64,000 nucleotides of DNA from Thermosynechococcus sp. HN-54 (GTDB taxonomy: Bacteria; Cyanobacteriota; Cyanobacteriia; Thermosynechococcales; Thermosynechococcaceae), in contig NZ_CP098039.1 in assembly GCF_023650955.1 (NCBI RefSeq), positions 2,542,001 through 2,606,000 of the forward strand. The letters run 5' to 3'. Below, one piece after another: positions 19,401 through 29,377 of the stretch. Both the position numbers and the translations under genes were made by a program. The notes under the pieces were generated by a model. It saw only the letters and a program-made list of their open reading frames with translations. It was not told the DNA's origin and ran no database searches. Positions within the stretch are counted from its first letter, which is position 1. Every line of letters begins with the position of its first letter.

Positions 19401-21102
19401 GGGGTGAATTGAGTTGCAATAGGCGCGCATCTTCGGGGCGTTCAACCAGCAGATTCCCTCGGGCGCCAAGGCGAGTCACCAGCGACATCACCAGTTTTTC
19501 CCGCAGTGGATCAATGGCGGGATTGGTGACTTGGGCAAAGCGCTGCTTGAAGTAGTCGTAGAACAGGTGGGGTTGCTGCGAGAGCACCGCCAAAGGAATG
19601 TCATCCCCCATGCAGAAGGTGGGTTCCTTGCCGTCCTTGGCCATAGCCTCAATGATCATTTCTACATCTTCGGCACTGAAGCCAAAGGCCATTTGCTGTT
19701 GTAGACAGGTCTGGCTTTCAAGGGTGGGGGTTTCGCCATAGGGTTGAGGCGTGAGTTCTTGGCGGTAGGTTTTCAGCCATTCACCGTAGGGCTGCTGCTG
19801 TGCCACCCGCTGTTTAATTTCCCAGTTGGTAAGCAGTTCTTGGTGCTCTAGATCAACGGCAATCATCTGCCCCGGACCAAGGCGGCCCTTTTCAATCACC
19901 GTTGCTTCATCAATTTGAATGCTGCCTGCCTCGGAAGAGACAATCACGAGATCGTCATTGGTGAGGGTATAGCGGGCGGGGCGTAGGCCATTGCGATCGA
20001 GGGTGGCGCCAACAATTTTGCCATCGGAAAAGGCCACCAATGCAGGACCATCCCAAGCCTCTTGAATGCCACTGTAGTATTCGTAAAAGTCCACCACCTC
20101 TGGGTGATCCGCCAAATCGGGCTGATTTTGATAGGCCTCGGGAACCAGCATCATCATTGCCTGCAAGGGCTGTCGTCCCGATTGCACCAGCAGTTCAAGG
20201 ACGTTGTCGAGGTTGGCGGAGTCGCTGTTTTCGGCATTAACAATCGGCATCAGATCCGCAAAGGCTTCGCCCCAATAGGGATGGCTCAGTTGAGCTGCCC
20301 GTGCCCGCATCCAGTTGATATTCCCCAAGAGGGTATTGATTTCGCCGTTGTGCCCCAGCATGCGCATGGGTTGAGCCAAGGGCCACTTGGGCATGGTGTT
20401 GGTACTAAAGCGACGGTGATAGAGGGCAAAGGGGGTGATGTAGTTGGGGTTCCGCAGATCGTCATAAAACTGGGCCAGCACCACCGATCGCACCATGCCC
20501 TTATAGACAATTGTGCGGGTGGAGAAAGAACAAATATAGAAGTCCTGTCGCCAGTCCGCTTTGGTTTGAGCGATCGCCCGCTCAATGCGCTTGCGGGTCA
20601 AGTAGAGTTGCCGCTCCAGTTCATCGCCACTCGCTTTGCTCGAAGCCACAAAGAGCTGTTCAATCTGAGGCTGATTTTGTTTCGCCTGCACCCCCAAAAC
20701 ACTGGGATTGACAGGTACCGGCCGCCAGCCCAACAGGCGCAGTTCATTTTCACTGAGCACCCGTTCGACAATACCTTTCGCCGCTGCTGTTGCCGCCCCT
20801 TGGGGCAAAAAGATCATGGCCACGCCAATCCGCTGCCGCGGGATGCCAAACTCTGGCAACAACTCCCACGGAATCGCTGTCATGATGCCAGCCCCATCCC
20901 CAGAGTCGCGATCGGCACTACAGCCCCCCCGATGTTCAAGGCAGGTCAATCCCTCAAGGGCTTGGGTCAAGATGCGGTGACTGGCCACCCCCTTACAATG
21001 GGCAACAAAACCCACACCACAGGCATCTCGCTCGGCTACAAGCCAAGGCTGTCCATGGTAACCAACTTGATGCTTGGGGGAAGAAAAGGTGGATTGTTGC
21101 AT
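16477..21102 (-). CDS. gltB: Glutamate synthase large subunit, probably ferredoxin-dependent
   Basis: About 1,541 residues from ATG at 21102 (MQQSTFSS); a TTG at 21246 would add 48 residues. The sequence has an N-terminal glutaminase domain with nucleophile Cys28 in ERDACGVGF after a short propeptide, a central domain, and the FMN/2-oxoglutarate domain. The last includes PGEGGQLPG, the [18 protein letters not shown] motif, and the 3Fe-4S cluster Cys triad [14 protein letters not shown]-terminal beta-helix follows ([19 protein letters not shown]). The enzyme makes two glutamates from glutamine and 2-oxoglutarate. No small NADPH subunit (gltD) is adjacent, and cyanobacteria commonly use the ferredoxin form (also called gltS or glsF), so that is the likelier donor. 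The last residues are Ala/Thr-rich. Confidence 0.92.
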   Translation of the reverse strand: MQQSTFSSPKHQVGYHGQPWLVAERDACGVGFVAHCKGVASHRILTQALEGLTCLEHRGGCSADRDSGDGAGIMTAIPWELLPEFGIPRQRIGVAMIFLPQGAATAAAKGIVERVLSENELRLLGWRPVPVNPSVLGVQAKQNQPQIEQLFVASSKASGDELERQLYLTRKRIERAIAQTKADWRQDFYICSFSTRTIVYKGMVRSVVLAQFYDDLRNPNYITPFALYHRRFSTNTMPKWPLAQPMRMLGHNGEINTLLGNINWMRARAAQLSHPYWGEAFADLMPIVNAENSDSANLDNVLELLVQSGRQPLQAMMMLVPEAYQNQPDLADHPEVVDFYEYYSGIQEAWDGPALVAFSDGKIVGATLDRNGLRPARYTLTNDDLVIVSSEAGSIQIDEATVIEKGRLGPGQMIAVDLEHQELLTNWEIKQRVAQQQPYGEWLKTYRQELTPQPYGETPTLESQTCLQQQMAFGFSAEDVEMIIEAMAKDGKEPTFCMGDDIPLAVLSQQPHLFYDYFKQRFAQVTNPAIDPLREKLVMSLVTRLGARGNLLVERPEDARLLQLNSPLINEAELEEILKVPFGTTRLSTQFAIAQGPAGLEAAVNRLCEQAAAAVRGGAEILVLSDRHNLAGEPHLLDADTSYIPPLLAVGAVHHHLIAQGIRRRVSLVVETAQCWSTHHFACLIGYGAGAVCPYLTWETIRQWWYSDRTQSLMAKGKLPQLTLQQVQANYRKAIEEGLLKILSKMGISLIASYRGAQIFEAIGIGDDLLNKAFIGTTSRVGGLTLQDLAQETIAFHQKAFPELTAKKLENFGFVQFRPGGEYHMNNPEMAKALHKAVTSNRYDHYEVYRRQLRERVPTALRDLLDFQSDRPSIPLEEVEPASEIVKRFCTGGMSLGALSREAHEVLAIAMNRLGAKSNSGEGGEDPIRFQVLTDVDAEGHSPQFPHLRGLRNGDTASSAIKQVASGRFGVTPEYLINAQQIEIKIAQGAKPGEGGQLPGTKVSPYIAMLRRSKPGVSLISPPPHHDIYSIEDLAQLIFDLHQINPQAQVSVKLVAEIGIGTIAAGVAKANADVIQISGHDGGTGASPLSSIKHAGSPWELGLTEVHRVLLENQLRDRVILRVDGGLKCGWDVVMGALMGAEEFGFGSVAMIAEGCIMARICHTNNCPVGVATQKEELRKRFPGMPEHVVNFFLFIAEEVRSILAKLGYRSLNEIIGRADLLVPRQDVTLTKTAPLNLDCLTKLPDTRHDRQWLQHETVHSNGAVLDDAILARPEVQAAIEKQQTVELELPIVNTDRTVGARIAGVIAKKYGNTGFEGQITLNFRGSAGQSFGAFNLPGMILNLTGEANDYVGKGMHGGEIIIKPPANAPYAAAENVIIGNTCLYGATGGFLFANGRAGERFAVRNSKAYAVVEGTGDHCCEYMTGGVVVVLGTTGRNVGAGMTGGLAYILDEAGDFPAKVNPEIVKLQRVTSAIGAAQLKQLITAHHERTGSAKAAMILEQWERYLPLFWQVVPPSEANTPEVIGEAATETDSKVLSPLS

Positions 21103-21264
21103 GGGTCTGAGAACGTTCAATCGACTGAGGGATGAAAACGTTGTCTTGGCAACAGCAACCTGCTCTAGGGACTGAAAAACGCCACGACTCGAAAGGGGGA
21201 GCCAAGGCGACAGTATAGAGATTAGAGAGTGCTGGTGATGGATCAACGTATAGGGTCTCTCGCT

Positions 21265-21270
21265 ATTATA
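21265..21270 (-). promoter_or_regulatory. Candidate -10 element upstream of glutamate synthase
   Basis: On the minus strand the hexamer TATAAT reads from 21270 to 21265. A transcript starting about seven bases further would give a leader of about 155 bases before ATG 21102, which also argues against the TTG start at 21246. The -35 region is weak, and no clear NtcA site (GTA-N8-TAC) was seen nearby. Confidence 0.3.
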
Positions 21271-21481
21271 GGGGTTTCTCTTGGATCCAGAAACGCCAAA
21301 GCAAGAGATTGTTAAGGTTTGGCTATAGGAACCGGCAAACTAGCGATCGCTGAGGCTGACTTGAAGGCTAGAACGCCGCAGCAGAGAGGGGTTAAGGTTG
21401 GCGTTCAGGCTGGCGTGATATCATTAAATTTTCCAACTAAACAACAAGGCTTCCAGATTAATTGCTTGGTAAAACACGCCC

Positions 21482-24043
21482 ATGAGCTTTGCTGCTGATT
21501 CTTCTCGGATCATTCCCACTGAGCTGCGGGATGAGATTTCGCGCTCGTACCTTGAATACGCCATGAGCGTCATTGTGGGGCGTGCTCTCCCCGATGCCCG
21601 CGATGGTCTCAAGCCCGTACACCGGCGGATTCTCTATGCCATGCACGAGTTGGGGCTGACCAGCGATCGCCCCTTCCGCAAATGTGCCCGTGTGGTGGGG
21701 GAAGTGCTAGGGAAATATCACCCCCACGGCGATTCCGCGGTCTATGATGCCCTCGTGCGGATGGCGCAGGACTTTTCCATGCGTCACCCCCTGATTGATG
21801 GCCATGGCAACTTTGGCTCCATTGACAATGATCCGCCAGCAGCGATGCGCTACACCGAGTGTCGGCTGCAAGCCCTAGCCACCGAAGCCCTGTTGCAGGA
21901 CATCGAGCAAGAAACCGTTGACTTTGTTGATAACTTTGATGGCTCGCAGCAGGAACCACTGGTGTTACCGGCGCGGATTCCCCAGTTGCTGCTCAATGGC
22001 ACCTCCGGTATTGCTGTGGGTATGGCGACGAATATCCCGCCCCATAACTTGGGAGAACTGGTGGATGGGCTGGTGGCCTTAATTCATAACCCCCAGATCA
22101 GCGATCGCGAGCTAATGCGCTACATTCCGGGGCCTGATTTTCCCACCGGGGGGCATATCCTTGGTCAAGGGGGGATTGAAGAGGCCTACACCACTGGTCG
22201 CGGCTCGATTACACTGCGGGCAGTGGCCACGATTGAAACCCTTGAAGCACCGGGTCGCCAACCTCGGGAGGCGATTATCGTGACGGAGTTGCCCTACCAA
22301 ACCAACAAGGCAGCGCTGATGGAAAAAATTGCCGAGTTGGTGAATGAGAAAAAAATTGAGGGCATTGCCGATCTGCGGGACGAAAGCGATCGCGATGGCA
22401 TTCGGGTGGTGATTGAGCTAAAGCGGGATGCCTACCCCCGTGTGGTGCTCAACAATCTCTACAAGCAAACGCCGCTACAGGTGAATTTTGGCGCCAATAT
22501 GCTGGCGATCGTCAACGGTGAGCCGCAATTGCTGACCCTCAAACGCAGTTTAGAGGTGTTCCTTAGTTTCCGCGAGGAGGCGATCGCCCGCCGTACCCGC
22601 TATGCCCTGCGCAAGGCCGAAGAACGGGATCACCTACTCCAAGGCTTGCTGGTGGCGTTGGCCAATCTCGATGCCGTGATTCAACTGATTCGCAGTGCCA
22701 GTGACACCGCCCTTGCGCGCCAGCAATTGATGCAAACCTATGCCCTCAGTGAAGCCCAAGCGGATGCCATTTTGCAGATGCAACTGCGGCGACTCACCGC
22801 CCTAGAGGCGGAAAAAATTGAGCGGGAGCACGCAGACCTTCAGCGGCAAATTGCTGATTACCGCGATATTTTGGCCAATCGGCAGCGGGTGCTAGAGATT
22901 ATTGAAAAAGAAGTCACCGAACTCAAGGCCAAGTTTGCTACCCCGCGGCGATCGCTGATTGTGCAGGCGGATGGGGAGATTAGCGATACCGATTTAATTG
23001 CCAATGATAAATCCGTCATTCTCGTTACCCAGCAGGGCTACATCAAGCGGATGCCCGTGGATACCTTTGAAGCCCAAAGTCGGGATGGTCGCGGCCGCAA
23101 AGGAGCAGAAATTAAAGAGGATGATGCCGTTGAACACTTCTTTAGTTGCAATGATCACGATCGCATTCTCTTCTTTAGCGATCGCGGTTTAGTGTATGCG
23201 TTACCCGCCTACCAAATTCCCAGTGGCTCACGCCAAGCCCGCGGCACCCCTATTGTCCAACTGCTGCCCATTCCCCGCGAGGAAAAAATTACCTCCGTCA
23301 TTGCCGTCCAAGAGTTTAGTGAAGATGAGTATCTGGTGATGCTCACCCGTAAGGGATTCATTAAGAAAACGGCGCTGGCAGCCTTTAGCAATATCCGCAC
23401 CAATGGTTTGATTGCCATTTCCCTTGAGGAGGGGGATGAGTTGCGCTGGGTGCGTCGTGCTCGTGAGGAAGATACAATTATCATTGGCTCCCGTCAGGGC
23501 ATGGCGATTCATTTTCGCGCGAGTCACGATCAACTCCGCCCCTTGGGACGAGCGACGCGGGGGGTCAAGTCCATGAGCTTGCGACCGGGAGATGAGTTGG
23601 TGGGGATGGACATTTTGCCGGCAGCGATCGCCAACCGTTTTGCCACCACCCCTGAGGATGACAGTGCAGAGATTGAAGAAACCGAGGAAACCGTGGCTCA
23701 AACGGAAGGTCCTTGGGTACTCGTGATCACCACCAATGGCTACGGCAAACGCGTCCCCGTGCAACAATTCCGTCTGCAAAACCGCGCCGGCATGGGCATT
23801 ACCGCCACCAAGTTCAAAGCCAAAAGTAACGAGGATCAACTGGCCGCTCTGCGAATTGTCAATGCTGAGGATGAATTGATGATTGTCACCAGTCGCGGCA
23901 TCATTATTCGTCAAAAGGTCATGGATATTTCCTCGCAGTCGCGATCGGCCACGGGCGTCCGTCTACAACGCCTAGATGAGGATGATGTGATTGTCACCGC
24001 AGCCGTCTTGCCCCCCGGTAGTATGGAGGCCGAGGAAGATTGA
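21482..24043 (+). CDS. gyrA: DNA gyrase subunit A
   Basis: An 853-residue type IIA topoisomerase subunit. It has the winged-helix start ([28 protein letters not shown]), the [10 protein letters not shown] quinolone-determining region with the usual Ser and Asp, and the active-site Tyr in AAMRYTE. The C-terminal beta-pinwheel contains the Gly/Arg-rich stretch [15 protein letters not shown] at the position of the GyrA box, which supports gyrase rather than ParC. GyrA cuts and passes DNA with GyrB to introduce negative supercoils. The tail is acidic. The stop TGA is overlapped by the TTG start of hpnA. TTGGCG at 21398 and TATCAT at 21419 form a possible but weak promoter. Confidence 0.95.
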   Translation: MSFAADSSRIIPTELRDEISRSYLEYAMSVIVGRALPDARDGLKPVHRRILYAMHELGLTSDRPFRKCARVVGEVLGKYHPHGDSAVYDALVRMAQDFSMRHPLIDGHGNFGSIDNDPPAAMRYTECRLQALATEALLQDIEQETVDFVDNFDGSQQEPLVLPARIPQLLLNGTSGIAVGMATNIPPHNLGELVDGLVALIHNPQISDRELMRYIPGPDFPTGGHILGQGGIEEAYTTGRGSITLRAVATIETLEAPGRQPREAIIVTELPYQTNKAALMEKIAELVNEKKIEGIADLRDESDRDGIRVVIELKRDAYPRVVLNNLYKQTPLQVNFGANMLAIVNGEPQLLTLKRSLEVFLSFREEAIARRTRYALRKAEERDHLLQGLLVALANLDAVIQLIRSASDTALARQQLMQTYALSEAQADAILQMQLRRLTALEAEKIEREHADLQRQIADYRDILANRQRVLEIIEKEVTELKAKFATPRRSLIVQADGEISDTDLIANDKSVILVTQQGYIKRMPVDTFEAQSRDGRGRKGAEIKEDDAVEHFFSCNDHDRILFFSDRGLVYALPAYQIPSGSRQARGTPIVQLLPIPREEKITSVIAVQEFSEDEYLVMLTRKGFIKKTALAAFSNIRTNGLIAISLEEGDELRWVRRAREEDTIIIGSRQGMAIHFRASHDQLRPLGRATRGVKSMSLRPGDELVGMDILPAAIANRFATTPEDDSAEIEETEETVAQTEGPWVLVITTNGYGKRVPVQQFRLQNRAGMGITATKFKAKSNEDQLAALRIVNAEDELMIVTSRGIIIRQKVMDISSQSRSATGVRLQRLDEDDVIVTAAVLPPGSMEAEED

Positions 24044-25029
24044 GCACCACCGCCTTTCTCACCGGTGCCAGTGGCTTTGTCGGTACCCATGTGGCACAAG
24101 TCCTTGCAGAGAGGGGGTATCGCGTCCGTGCCCTCGTGCGCCAACCGCAGCAGGCTGCCCATCTCAAGGCGTGGGATGTGGATCTGGTGCAGGGGGATCT
24201 GCGCACCAGTGACTTAGTGCCCTTGATGCGGGGGTGCCAAGTCCTCTTCCATGTTGCCGCTCATTACAGTCTGTGGCGGCGCGATCGCCCCCTCCTCTAC
24301 GCCGTTAATGTCGAGGGCACCCGTCGAGTTTTGGCTGCTGCCCGTGAGGCCGGCATTGAGCGCACCGTTTGCACCAGTTCCGTGGCCGCTATTGGCGTGG
24401 ATCCCAGTGGCCAACCCACAACTGAGGCTTACCAAAGCCCCCCCGACAAGTTGATTAGCGAGTACAAACGCTCCAAGTACTGGGCAGAGCAGGTGGCTCA
24501 TGAGGCAGTTGCTCAAGGGCAAGATATTGTGATTGTCAATCCCAGCACCCCCATTGGCGCTTGGGATGCGAAGCCCACCCCCACAGGCGAGATCATCCTG
24601 CGCTTTCTGCGGCGGCAGATGCCCTTTTACGTCAATACAGGGTTGAACCTGATCCATGTGCGCGATGTGGCGATCGGTCATCTCTTGGCCTTGGAAAAAG
24701 GCAAAACCGGTGAACGCTACATCCTTGGCCACCAAAACCTCACGCTGGCAGAAATTCTCGGGCGCCTAGCCGCGATTACTGGATTGCCACGTCCCCTTGG
24801 CGAAATTCCCGTCGTCATTCCCTTAGTCGTGGCTTGGTTGGATGAAGTGGTGCTGGGGGCCTTGGGAAAACAACCTGCTATCCCCGTCGATGGAGTGCGC
24901 ATGGCACAGCAAAAGATGTTTTACGATGCCCACAAAGCAGTCGCTGAATTGGGCTTGCCCCAGACGCCGATTGATGAAGCGCTCCGAGACGCCGTGACTT
25001 GGTACCGCGAGCGGGGGTACTGCCCCTAG
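24040..25029 (+). CDS. hpnA: Hopanoid-associated sugar epimerase HpnA
   Basis: A 329-residue extended short-chain dehydrogenase. [12 protein letters not shown] gives the NAD(P)-binding glycine motif, the SSVAAIG segment supplies the catalytic Ser, and YKRSKYWAE the YxxxK pair. [19 protein letters not shown] and the RDVA segment are characteristic of HpnA proteins, which are linked to hopanoid side-chain sugars but lack a fully defined reaction. The start is TTG, and its first two bases overlap the stop of gyrA, suggesting read-through translation of a housekeeping transcript. ATG starts are absent near the N-terminus. Confidence 0.85.
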   Translation: MSTTAFLTGASGFVGTHVAQVLAERGYRVRALVRQPQQAAHLKAWDVDLVQGDLRTSDLVPLMRGCQVLFHVAAHYSLWRRDRPLLYAVNVEGTRRVLAAAREAGIERTVCTSSVAAIGVDPSGQPTTEAYQSPPDKLISEYKRSKYWAEQVAHEAVAQGQDIVIVNPSTPIGAWDAKPTPTGEIILRFLRRQMPFYVNTGLNLIHVRDVAIGHLLALEKGKTGERYILGHQNLTLAEILGRLAAITGLPRPLGEIPVVIPLVVAWLDEVVLGALGKQPAIPVDGVRMAQQKMFYDAHKAVAELGLPQTPIDEALRDAVTWYRERGYCP

Positions 25030-25078
25030 GGTTTGCGATATAGTGAGGAATGGAAATTATGAAGTTTAGTTAAGAACT

Positions 25079-26161
25079 ATGTTGGTTACGCCCTTTGCTT
25101 CTCAGTTACCGTTTGTGGAAGAGATGCTTCACAGTGGCTATCAAGCCCTGCAATGGGGCAAAAATATCTTTGCGATCGCCCACAAAACCTTGAGTGCTCG
25201 TCTTCTCAATACCCTCTTCCCCACTGAGGAGCGGACGCAACCTCTTAGCCCTGAGTTGCAAGCGTGGATTAAGGAACGCTACGAGGCGCTGCTCCAGCAA
25301 GATTGGCAAGACGCCGCTGCGGGCTTGTATCCGTCTACCCTCTTGTTTGACGCCCCTTGGGAAGAATTTTTGCGCTTTTATCCTGTACTGTGGCTGGATT
25401 TGCCGCGGATGTGGCAGCGGGCGCGAGCGCGCCAATTTCAGGAGTTTGCCAAGGACGTGCGTCTAGAAGACTATCCCCAGTACTATCGCCAAAACTTCCA
25501 CTACCAAACCGACGGCTACCTCAGTGAAACCTCCGCCAATCTTTACGATGTTCAAGTGGAGCTGCTCTTTGGCGGTACGGCAGATGCGATGCGGCGGCGA
25601 GTGATTGCTCCCATTGCCCAGCATTTTGCTGCTCATCCTGCCACGCCCCCGCTGCGAATTCTTGATGTGGCCTGTGGTACGGGTCGCACCCTGAAACAAC
25701 TGCGCTATGGCTTCCCCAAAGCAGCCCTCTTTGGCATTGATTTGTCCCCTACCTACTTGCGCAAAGCCAACTCCCTACTAGCGACCCAGACGGGTGATCT
25801 GCCGCAACTCATTCAGGGGAATGCTGAAAGCCTACCCTACGTGGATAACTACTTTAGCGCCGTCACCTGTGTCTTTCTTTTTCATGAACTGCCTGCCCCA
25901 GTACGCCAAAATGTGATCAATGAATGCGCCCGCGTTCTCCAGCCGGGGGGCCTCTTTGTGATTTGCGACTCGATTCAAGCCCTTGATTCCCCAGAGCAGC
26001 GACCGATGATGGAAAACTTTGCCAACCTTTTCCACGAACCCTTTTACCGCAACTACATCGAAGATGATCTGAACATCCGCTTAGAAAAGGCGGGGCTGGT
26101 GGTCAAAGACACTCAACACCACTTTATGAGCAAGTATTGGGTGGCCGTTAAACCTTCTTAG
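25079..26161 (+). CDS. Class I SAM-dependent methyltransferase, cyanobacterial type
   Basis: A 360-residue protein. The first 190 residues are a helical region without a motif I can name. A Rossmann methyltransferase domain follows: motif I ILDVACGTGRT near residue 200, the acidic residue in FGIDLSP after strand 2, and VFLFHELP and VLQPGGLFVICDS for the later strands. The substrate is unknown. The N-terminal region ends with YPQYYRQNFHYQTDGYLS, which is common to a family of cyanobacterial methyltransferases. It follows hpnA on the same strand after 49 bases, so a joint transcript and a lipid-related role are possible, but this is only inferred. Confidence 0.82.
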   Translation: MLVTPFASQLPFVEEMLHSGYQALQWGKNIFAIAHKTLSARLLNTLFPTEERTQPLSPELQAWIKERYEALLQQDWQDAAAGLYPSTLLFDAPWEEFLRFYPVLWLDLPRMWQRARARQFQEFAKDVRLEDYPQYYRQNFHYQTDGYLSETSANLYDVQVELLFGGTADAMRRRVIAPIAQHFAAHPATPPLRILDVACGTGRTLKQLRYGFPKAALFGIDLSPTYLRKANSLLATQTGDLPQLIQGNAESLPYVDNYFSAVTCVFLFHELPAPVRQNVINECARVLQPGGLFVICDSIQALDSPEQRPMMENFANLFHEPFYRNYIEDDLNIRLEKAGLVVKDTQHHFMSKYWVAVKPS

Positions 26162-26276
26162 TCCAACAGAGCCAGTCTGCTACGGTTTGTAACAGTGTCT
26201 GTCGGCGGCAGTAGGCGCTTGGTAGCCTGAAGGCAGTACCTTAGCCTTTCCCTGTTGCAGTCTGGAGGATAGCTCT

Positions 26277-26726
26277 ATGGATGGGTTGGCATGGCAAGCG
26301 GAGTTTGTGTCTGGCTTGGCGGAAATCGATCAGGAGCATCAGGCACTGCTGGAGACGTTGCAGCAGTTACGTTCCGCGATCGCCCAAGGGGCATCATTTA
26401 CTCAGGTAAAGCCCCAATTATTAGCCTGTGCCACCGAAACTGAACGCCACTTTCAGCACGAAGAAACCCTCATGGCTGCCGCCAACCACCCCCTTTACCT
26501 ATCGCACCGCGCAGCTCATCAAAACCTCCTGCGGGACTTGAGTTTGGTGCTTGAGGATGTGCAAATTCATCCCGAAAAGCTGACGCCAGAGACGATCGAG
26601 GCGATTGGTGCCCTAGTAGTGCGCCATATTCGCGAAGAAGATCTGCCAATGCTCTACCTGCTCACCCATCCCGAGGAGCTAGCGCAGCAACAAGCGGCCG
26701 AATTAACGGCGGAAAATGCGTTTTAG
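26277..26726 (+). CDS. Bacteriohemerythrin
   Basis: A 149-residue four-helix-bundle protein with all diiron ligands visible in order: His in IDQEHQ, His and Glu in HFQHEETLM, two His in LSHRAAHQ, and His and Asp in RHIREEDLPM. It binds O2 at a non-heme diiron centre and serves in oxygen storage, sensing or delivery; nitric oxide binding is also known for the family. A strong ribosome-binding site (GGAGGA) precedes ATG 26277. It converges on the flavodiiron gene with only nine bases between the stops, which joins two diiron proteins. Confidence 0.92.
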   Translation: MDGLAWQAEFVSGLAEIDQEHQALLETLQQLRSAIAQGASFTQVKPQLLACATETERHFQHEETLMAAANHPLYLSHRAAHQNLLRDLSLVLEDVQIHPEKLTPETIEAIGALVVRHIREEDLPMLYLLTHPEELAQQQAAELTAENAF

Positions 26727-26735
26727 ATCTCTGTG

Positions 26736-28472
26736 CTAACTGCTGGTTTTGCGATGTTGGATTGCCGTTAGGCCACTGGTTTGCAGCAATTCCCCACTCT
26801 CGACCACGGCATAGATCAGCCAGTGGTTGCCACAGTTCATGCGGGACTCTACCGTACATTCCAAATAGGCGAGGGCATCGAGCAAAATGGGGGCACCACT
26901 CTCAGCGCTTTTGAGACCAAGGGTGGCCAATTGTTGCTCACCAAGGCGTTGCGCCTGCTGAAATTGGCGCACGAGGGGACTGCCTTCCTTGAGAATATTC
27001 AAGACAAAGCGATCGCCCACTAGGCACAAGCTTTCTGCCCATTCCTGCGGCAAGGACACCGTGATACCGGGGGGATTAAACGAGGCTTGGGAGACCGACG
27101 ACACCAAAATAGCCGCCGCTTGGGTGAGGTGAAAACAGCCTTCCGGTAGGGTGGTCAGGACACACAGGGAACCCACCACCCGGTTCATGGCTTGTTCGGT
27201 GCGATCCACTTGCGCTTCCACGAGACTGGGGGGGCGGACGGTGCGGCTCTTGCGTAGTTTCTTCAGGGCTTGGGCAAACTCGTTGGCAGCAATTTGGCAT
27301 TTTTCAAGATCGCTAGCCGTGGGGGTAAACTTCACCCGCAGCGTTTCAAAGCCAAGGGTATAACCAGCATCAAGCAACTTTTGCTCAATATCATCAATGG
27401 CCTCACCGCTCCAACCATAGGAGCCAAAGACCCCCGCCAGCTTGGTTTGGCTGCCCTCCGCCAAGATAAATCCTAAGGCGGTCTGCACCTGTGTCGGCAT
27501 GTGTCCCCCTAGGGTGGGCGAGCCAATAATAAAGCCATCACTACTGTGGATCAGGGCTTGCATTTCTGCTGGGGGTGTGGTTTCACAGTTAATGGCCTCC
27601 ACTTGCACCCCGGCGGCGGTGAGGGCTTGGGCAATCGCATTGGCTAGAATTGCCGTATTGCCATAGGCAGAAGCATAGAAAAGCGCCACCTTCGTGTCCT
27701 GTTCCGTTTGGGCTTGGCACCAGTCACGATAGTCCTGAAAAAGGCGGCTACGGCTAAACTTGACAATCGGACCGTGGGCAGGGGCATAGAGGCGCGGTGG
27801 CGGGGTCAGTTCTGCGAGCCGATCTAAAATGCTTTCCACTTGGCGGGTTTGCGCCGCATGCAAACATTCAAAGTAGTAGGCGCGATCCTCATCCAGTTTT
27901 TTCCACTGCTCGTCGTAGAGACTATCACTACAGACATGGGCACCAAAGAGCTTATCCGTGAACACAATTTGATTCTGAGGGTCAACGGTGATCAGGCCAT
28001 CGGGCCAGCGGGGTGTGGCGGCAGCAATAAACTCCAGTTGGCGATCGCCCCCTAATTCAAGGGAAGTTTCCGCACGGGGAATCCAGAGATTTACCTGCTC
28101 CCCTAGGGTGGAGCGCAAGGTCACTGCCCCTGCCTTAGAGCAGACGATAATGAGCTGGGGCGCTTTTTCCAGCAAGATCTTGACGGTCGCAAGGCGGTTG
28201 GAGTTGACATGACTGAGAATGAGATACCGCAGTTGACTGAGATCAATGTGCTGCTGGAGTTCTTGCAAATAAATCTGGGTAAAGGATTCCCCCGGCGGAT
28301 CTAGAAGTGCGGGCTGGGGTGCTCGGATCAGATAGGAATTGGAAGTGGTTCCCTGCTGACGGCCATACTCCACTTCAAACTTGAGTCGATCCCAAGTGCG
28401 CGATCGCAAGACCAAAACGCCGGGCGCAATTTCTGCGACTTGAACATCACGGGGACGAGTTTCCGTGAGCAT
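26736..28472 (-). CDS. Flavodiiron protein (Flv1/Flv2 type, non-canonical iron site)
   Basis: A 578-residue protein with three parts: a metallo-beta-lactamase-like diiron domain (about 1-265), a flavodoxin domain with the FMN loop YASAYGNTA (about 270-410), and a C-terminal NAD(P)H:flavin reductase-like domain (about 425-570), the cyanobacterial arrangement. These proteins reduce O2 to water at the acceptor side of photosystem I or II. The canonical HxExDH ligand set is replaced by LSHVNSNR, and the HWPD site reads RWPD; this is the degenerate site of Flv1/Flv2, which work with an Flv3/Flv4 partner. AGGAGG lies seven bases before the ATG. The partner is not in the window. Confidence 0.87.
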   Translation of the reverse strand: MLTETRPRDVQVAEIAPGVLVLRSRTWDRLKFEVEYGRQQGTTSNSYLIRAPQPALLDPPGESFTQIYLQELQQHIDLSQLRYLILSHVNSNRLATVKILLEKAPQLIIVCSKAGAVTLRSTLGEQVNLWIPRAETSLELGGDRQLEFIAAATPRWPDGLITVDPQNQIVFTDKLFGAHVCSDSLYDEQWKKLDEDRAYYFECLHAAQTRQVESILDRLAELTPPPRLYAPAHGPIVKFSRSRLFQDYRDWCQAQTEQDTKVALFYASAYGNTAILANAIAQALTAAGVQVEAINCETTPPAEMQALIHSSDGFIIGSPTLGGHMPTQVQTALGFILAEGSQTKLAGVFGSYGWSGEAIDDIEQKLLDAGYTLGFETLRVKFTPTASDLEKCQIAANEFAQALKKLRKSRTVRPPSLVEAQVDRTEQAMNRVVGSLCVLTTLPEGCFHLTQAAAILVSSVSQASFNPPGITVSLPQEWAESLCLVGDRFVLNILKEGSPLVRQFQQAQRLGEQQLATLGLKSAESGAPILLDALAYLECTVESRMNCGNHWLIYAVVESGELLQTSGLTAIQHRKTSS

Positions 28473-28737
28473 TTGACACCTCCTAAGAACCTACCGCACC
28501 AATCTCCGATGGCCTTGGCACTACCCTCCAAGACTCGGAATAGTCTTTTTGACACTATAACGTAGTTCCTTGGGGTGAAAAATTGCCCTTAATCTTGAGG
28601 CTTATACCAGCCTTTGTGACGGCGGCAGAACACTTTTTTCAAATTTACGACCAGATCAGAGGGTGTGACTGGTTCTCTGACGGACTGATTACTCATTACT
28701 CAGCCTCTATTAGCGCGGTCTTCGAATTGAATTGGTA

Positions 28738-29377
28738 TTACAGCAAGGCATCGCGAAAGCAGACGAAGCTCGGCGATTTGCACCGGCTAGGATTCAGATG
28801 TTGCCCCAAAGCTCGCGCGACCTCAACCTTGCGTAGCCCACTTTTGAAGTACCCATGCATCACGGATTCAAATGTTTCCCAAGCGCCGCCAGCAATTGCG
28901 TTGGAATTGCGATATTTGGTTTTTTGCGTCACAGTTCGGGATACTTTTGGATAAGCAGCTCGAACAGCCTCCCAGTCGCCAAAGTACCAAGCCTCCAACT
29001 CCTCAATTGCAATCCGATTAACAAGTTGCCAACATAAGGGCGAATTACTTCGAGTTTTCAGTCCTGCCTTGGTCGCGATGTTCTCCAATTGCTGCTTCAG
29101 CTTTTTGCAGTCGTCATCGTCGCGATCCACATAAAACGACAATGCGCCAGTCAGTGGGCAGCCATTCCGCATACCCACGCAGTCGGCTTTCCAACTTGTT
29201 GAGCAAGTCTTGTTTCCCTTGAAATGGGTGCACCCCAAAGGTTTGGCCTTTTCGCAGCAACCGAGGCAGCAGTCCGTGTGGGAATACTTCCATTGAAGGC
29301 TCTTCCACGAGGAACTCGAAGTGTTGTATCACTGTCGTCTCGTTGTTTTGTTTTCTAGATGGCATTCCTTCATTCAC
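28738..29377 (-). pseudogene. DUF4276 family gene, frameshifted
   Basis: The minus-strand frame from ATG 29377 gives an N-terminal half with FLVEEPSMEVFPHGLLPRLL and LRGYAEWLPTDWRIVV. A second frame, joined at 29133-29136, gives VDRDDDDCKKLKQQL, the RIAIEELEAWYFGDW segment and a C-terminal SPSFVCFRDAL. Removing one T from the run at 29133-29136 restores one chain of about 212 residues reading RIVVYVDRDDDDC, which fits the DUF4276 family (a Toprim-like or nuclease-related fold is suspected; function unproven). DUF4276 genes typically follow an AAA ATPase gene and are found in predicted anti-phage or DNA-repair cassettes. It overlaps the ATPase end by four bases. Confidence 0.8.

Noticed and set aside
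20062-21135. Long plus-strand open frame (357 codons) opposite the glutamate synthase gene
   Set aside because: It is the mirror of a strongly conserved coding sequence; its residues (His-rich, no motif) do not form a protein family, and GC-rich codon bias explains the open frame.
28583-28954. Plus-strand frame of 123 codons overlapping the DUF4276 gene
   Set aside because: It runs antisense to a sequence with clear family motifs, has no motif itself and no ribosome-binding site.
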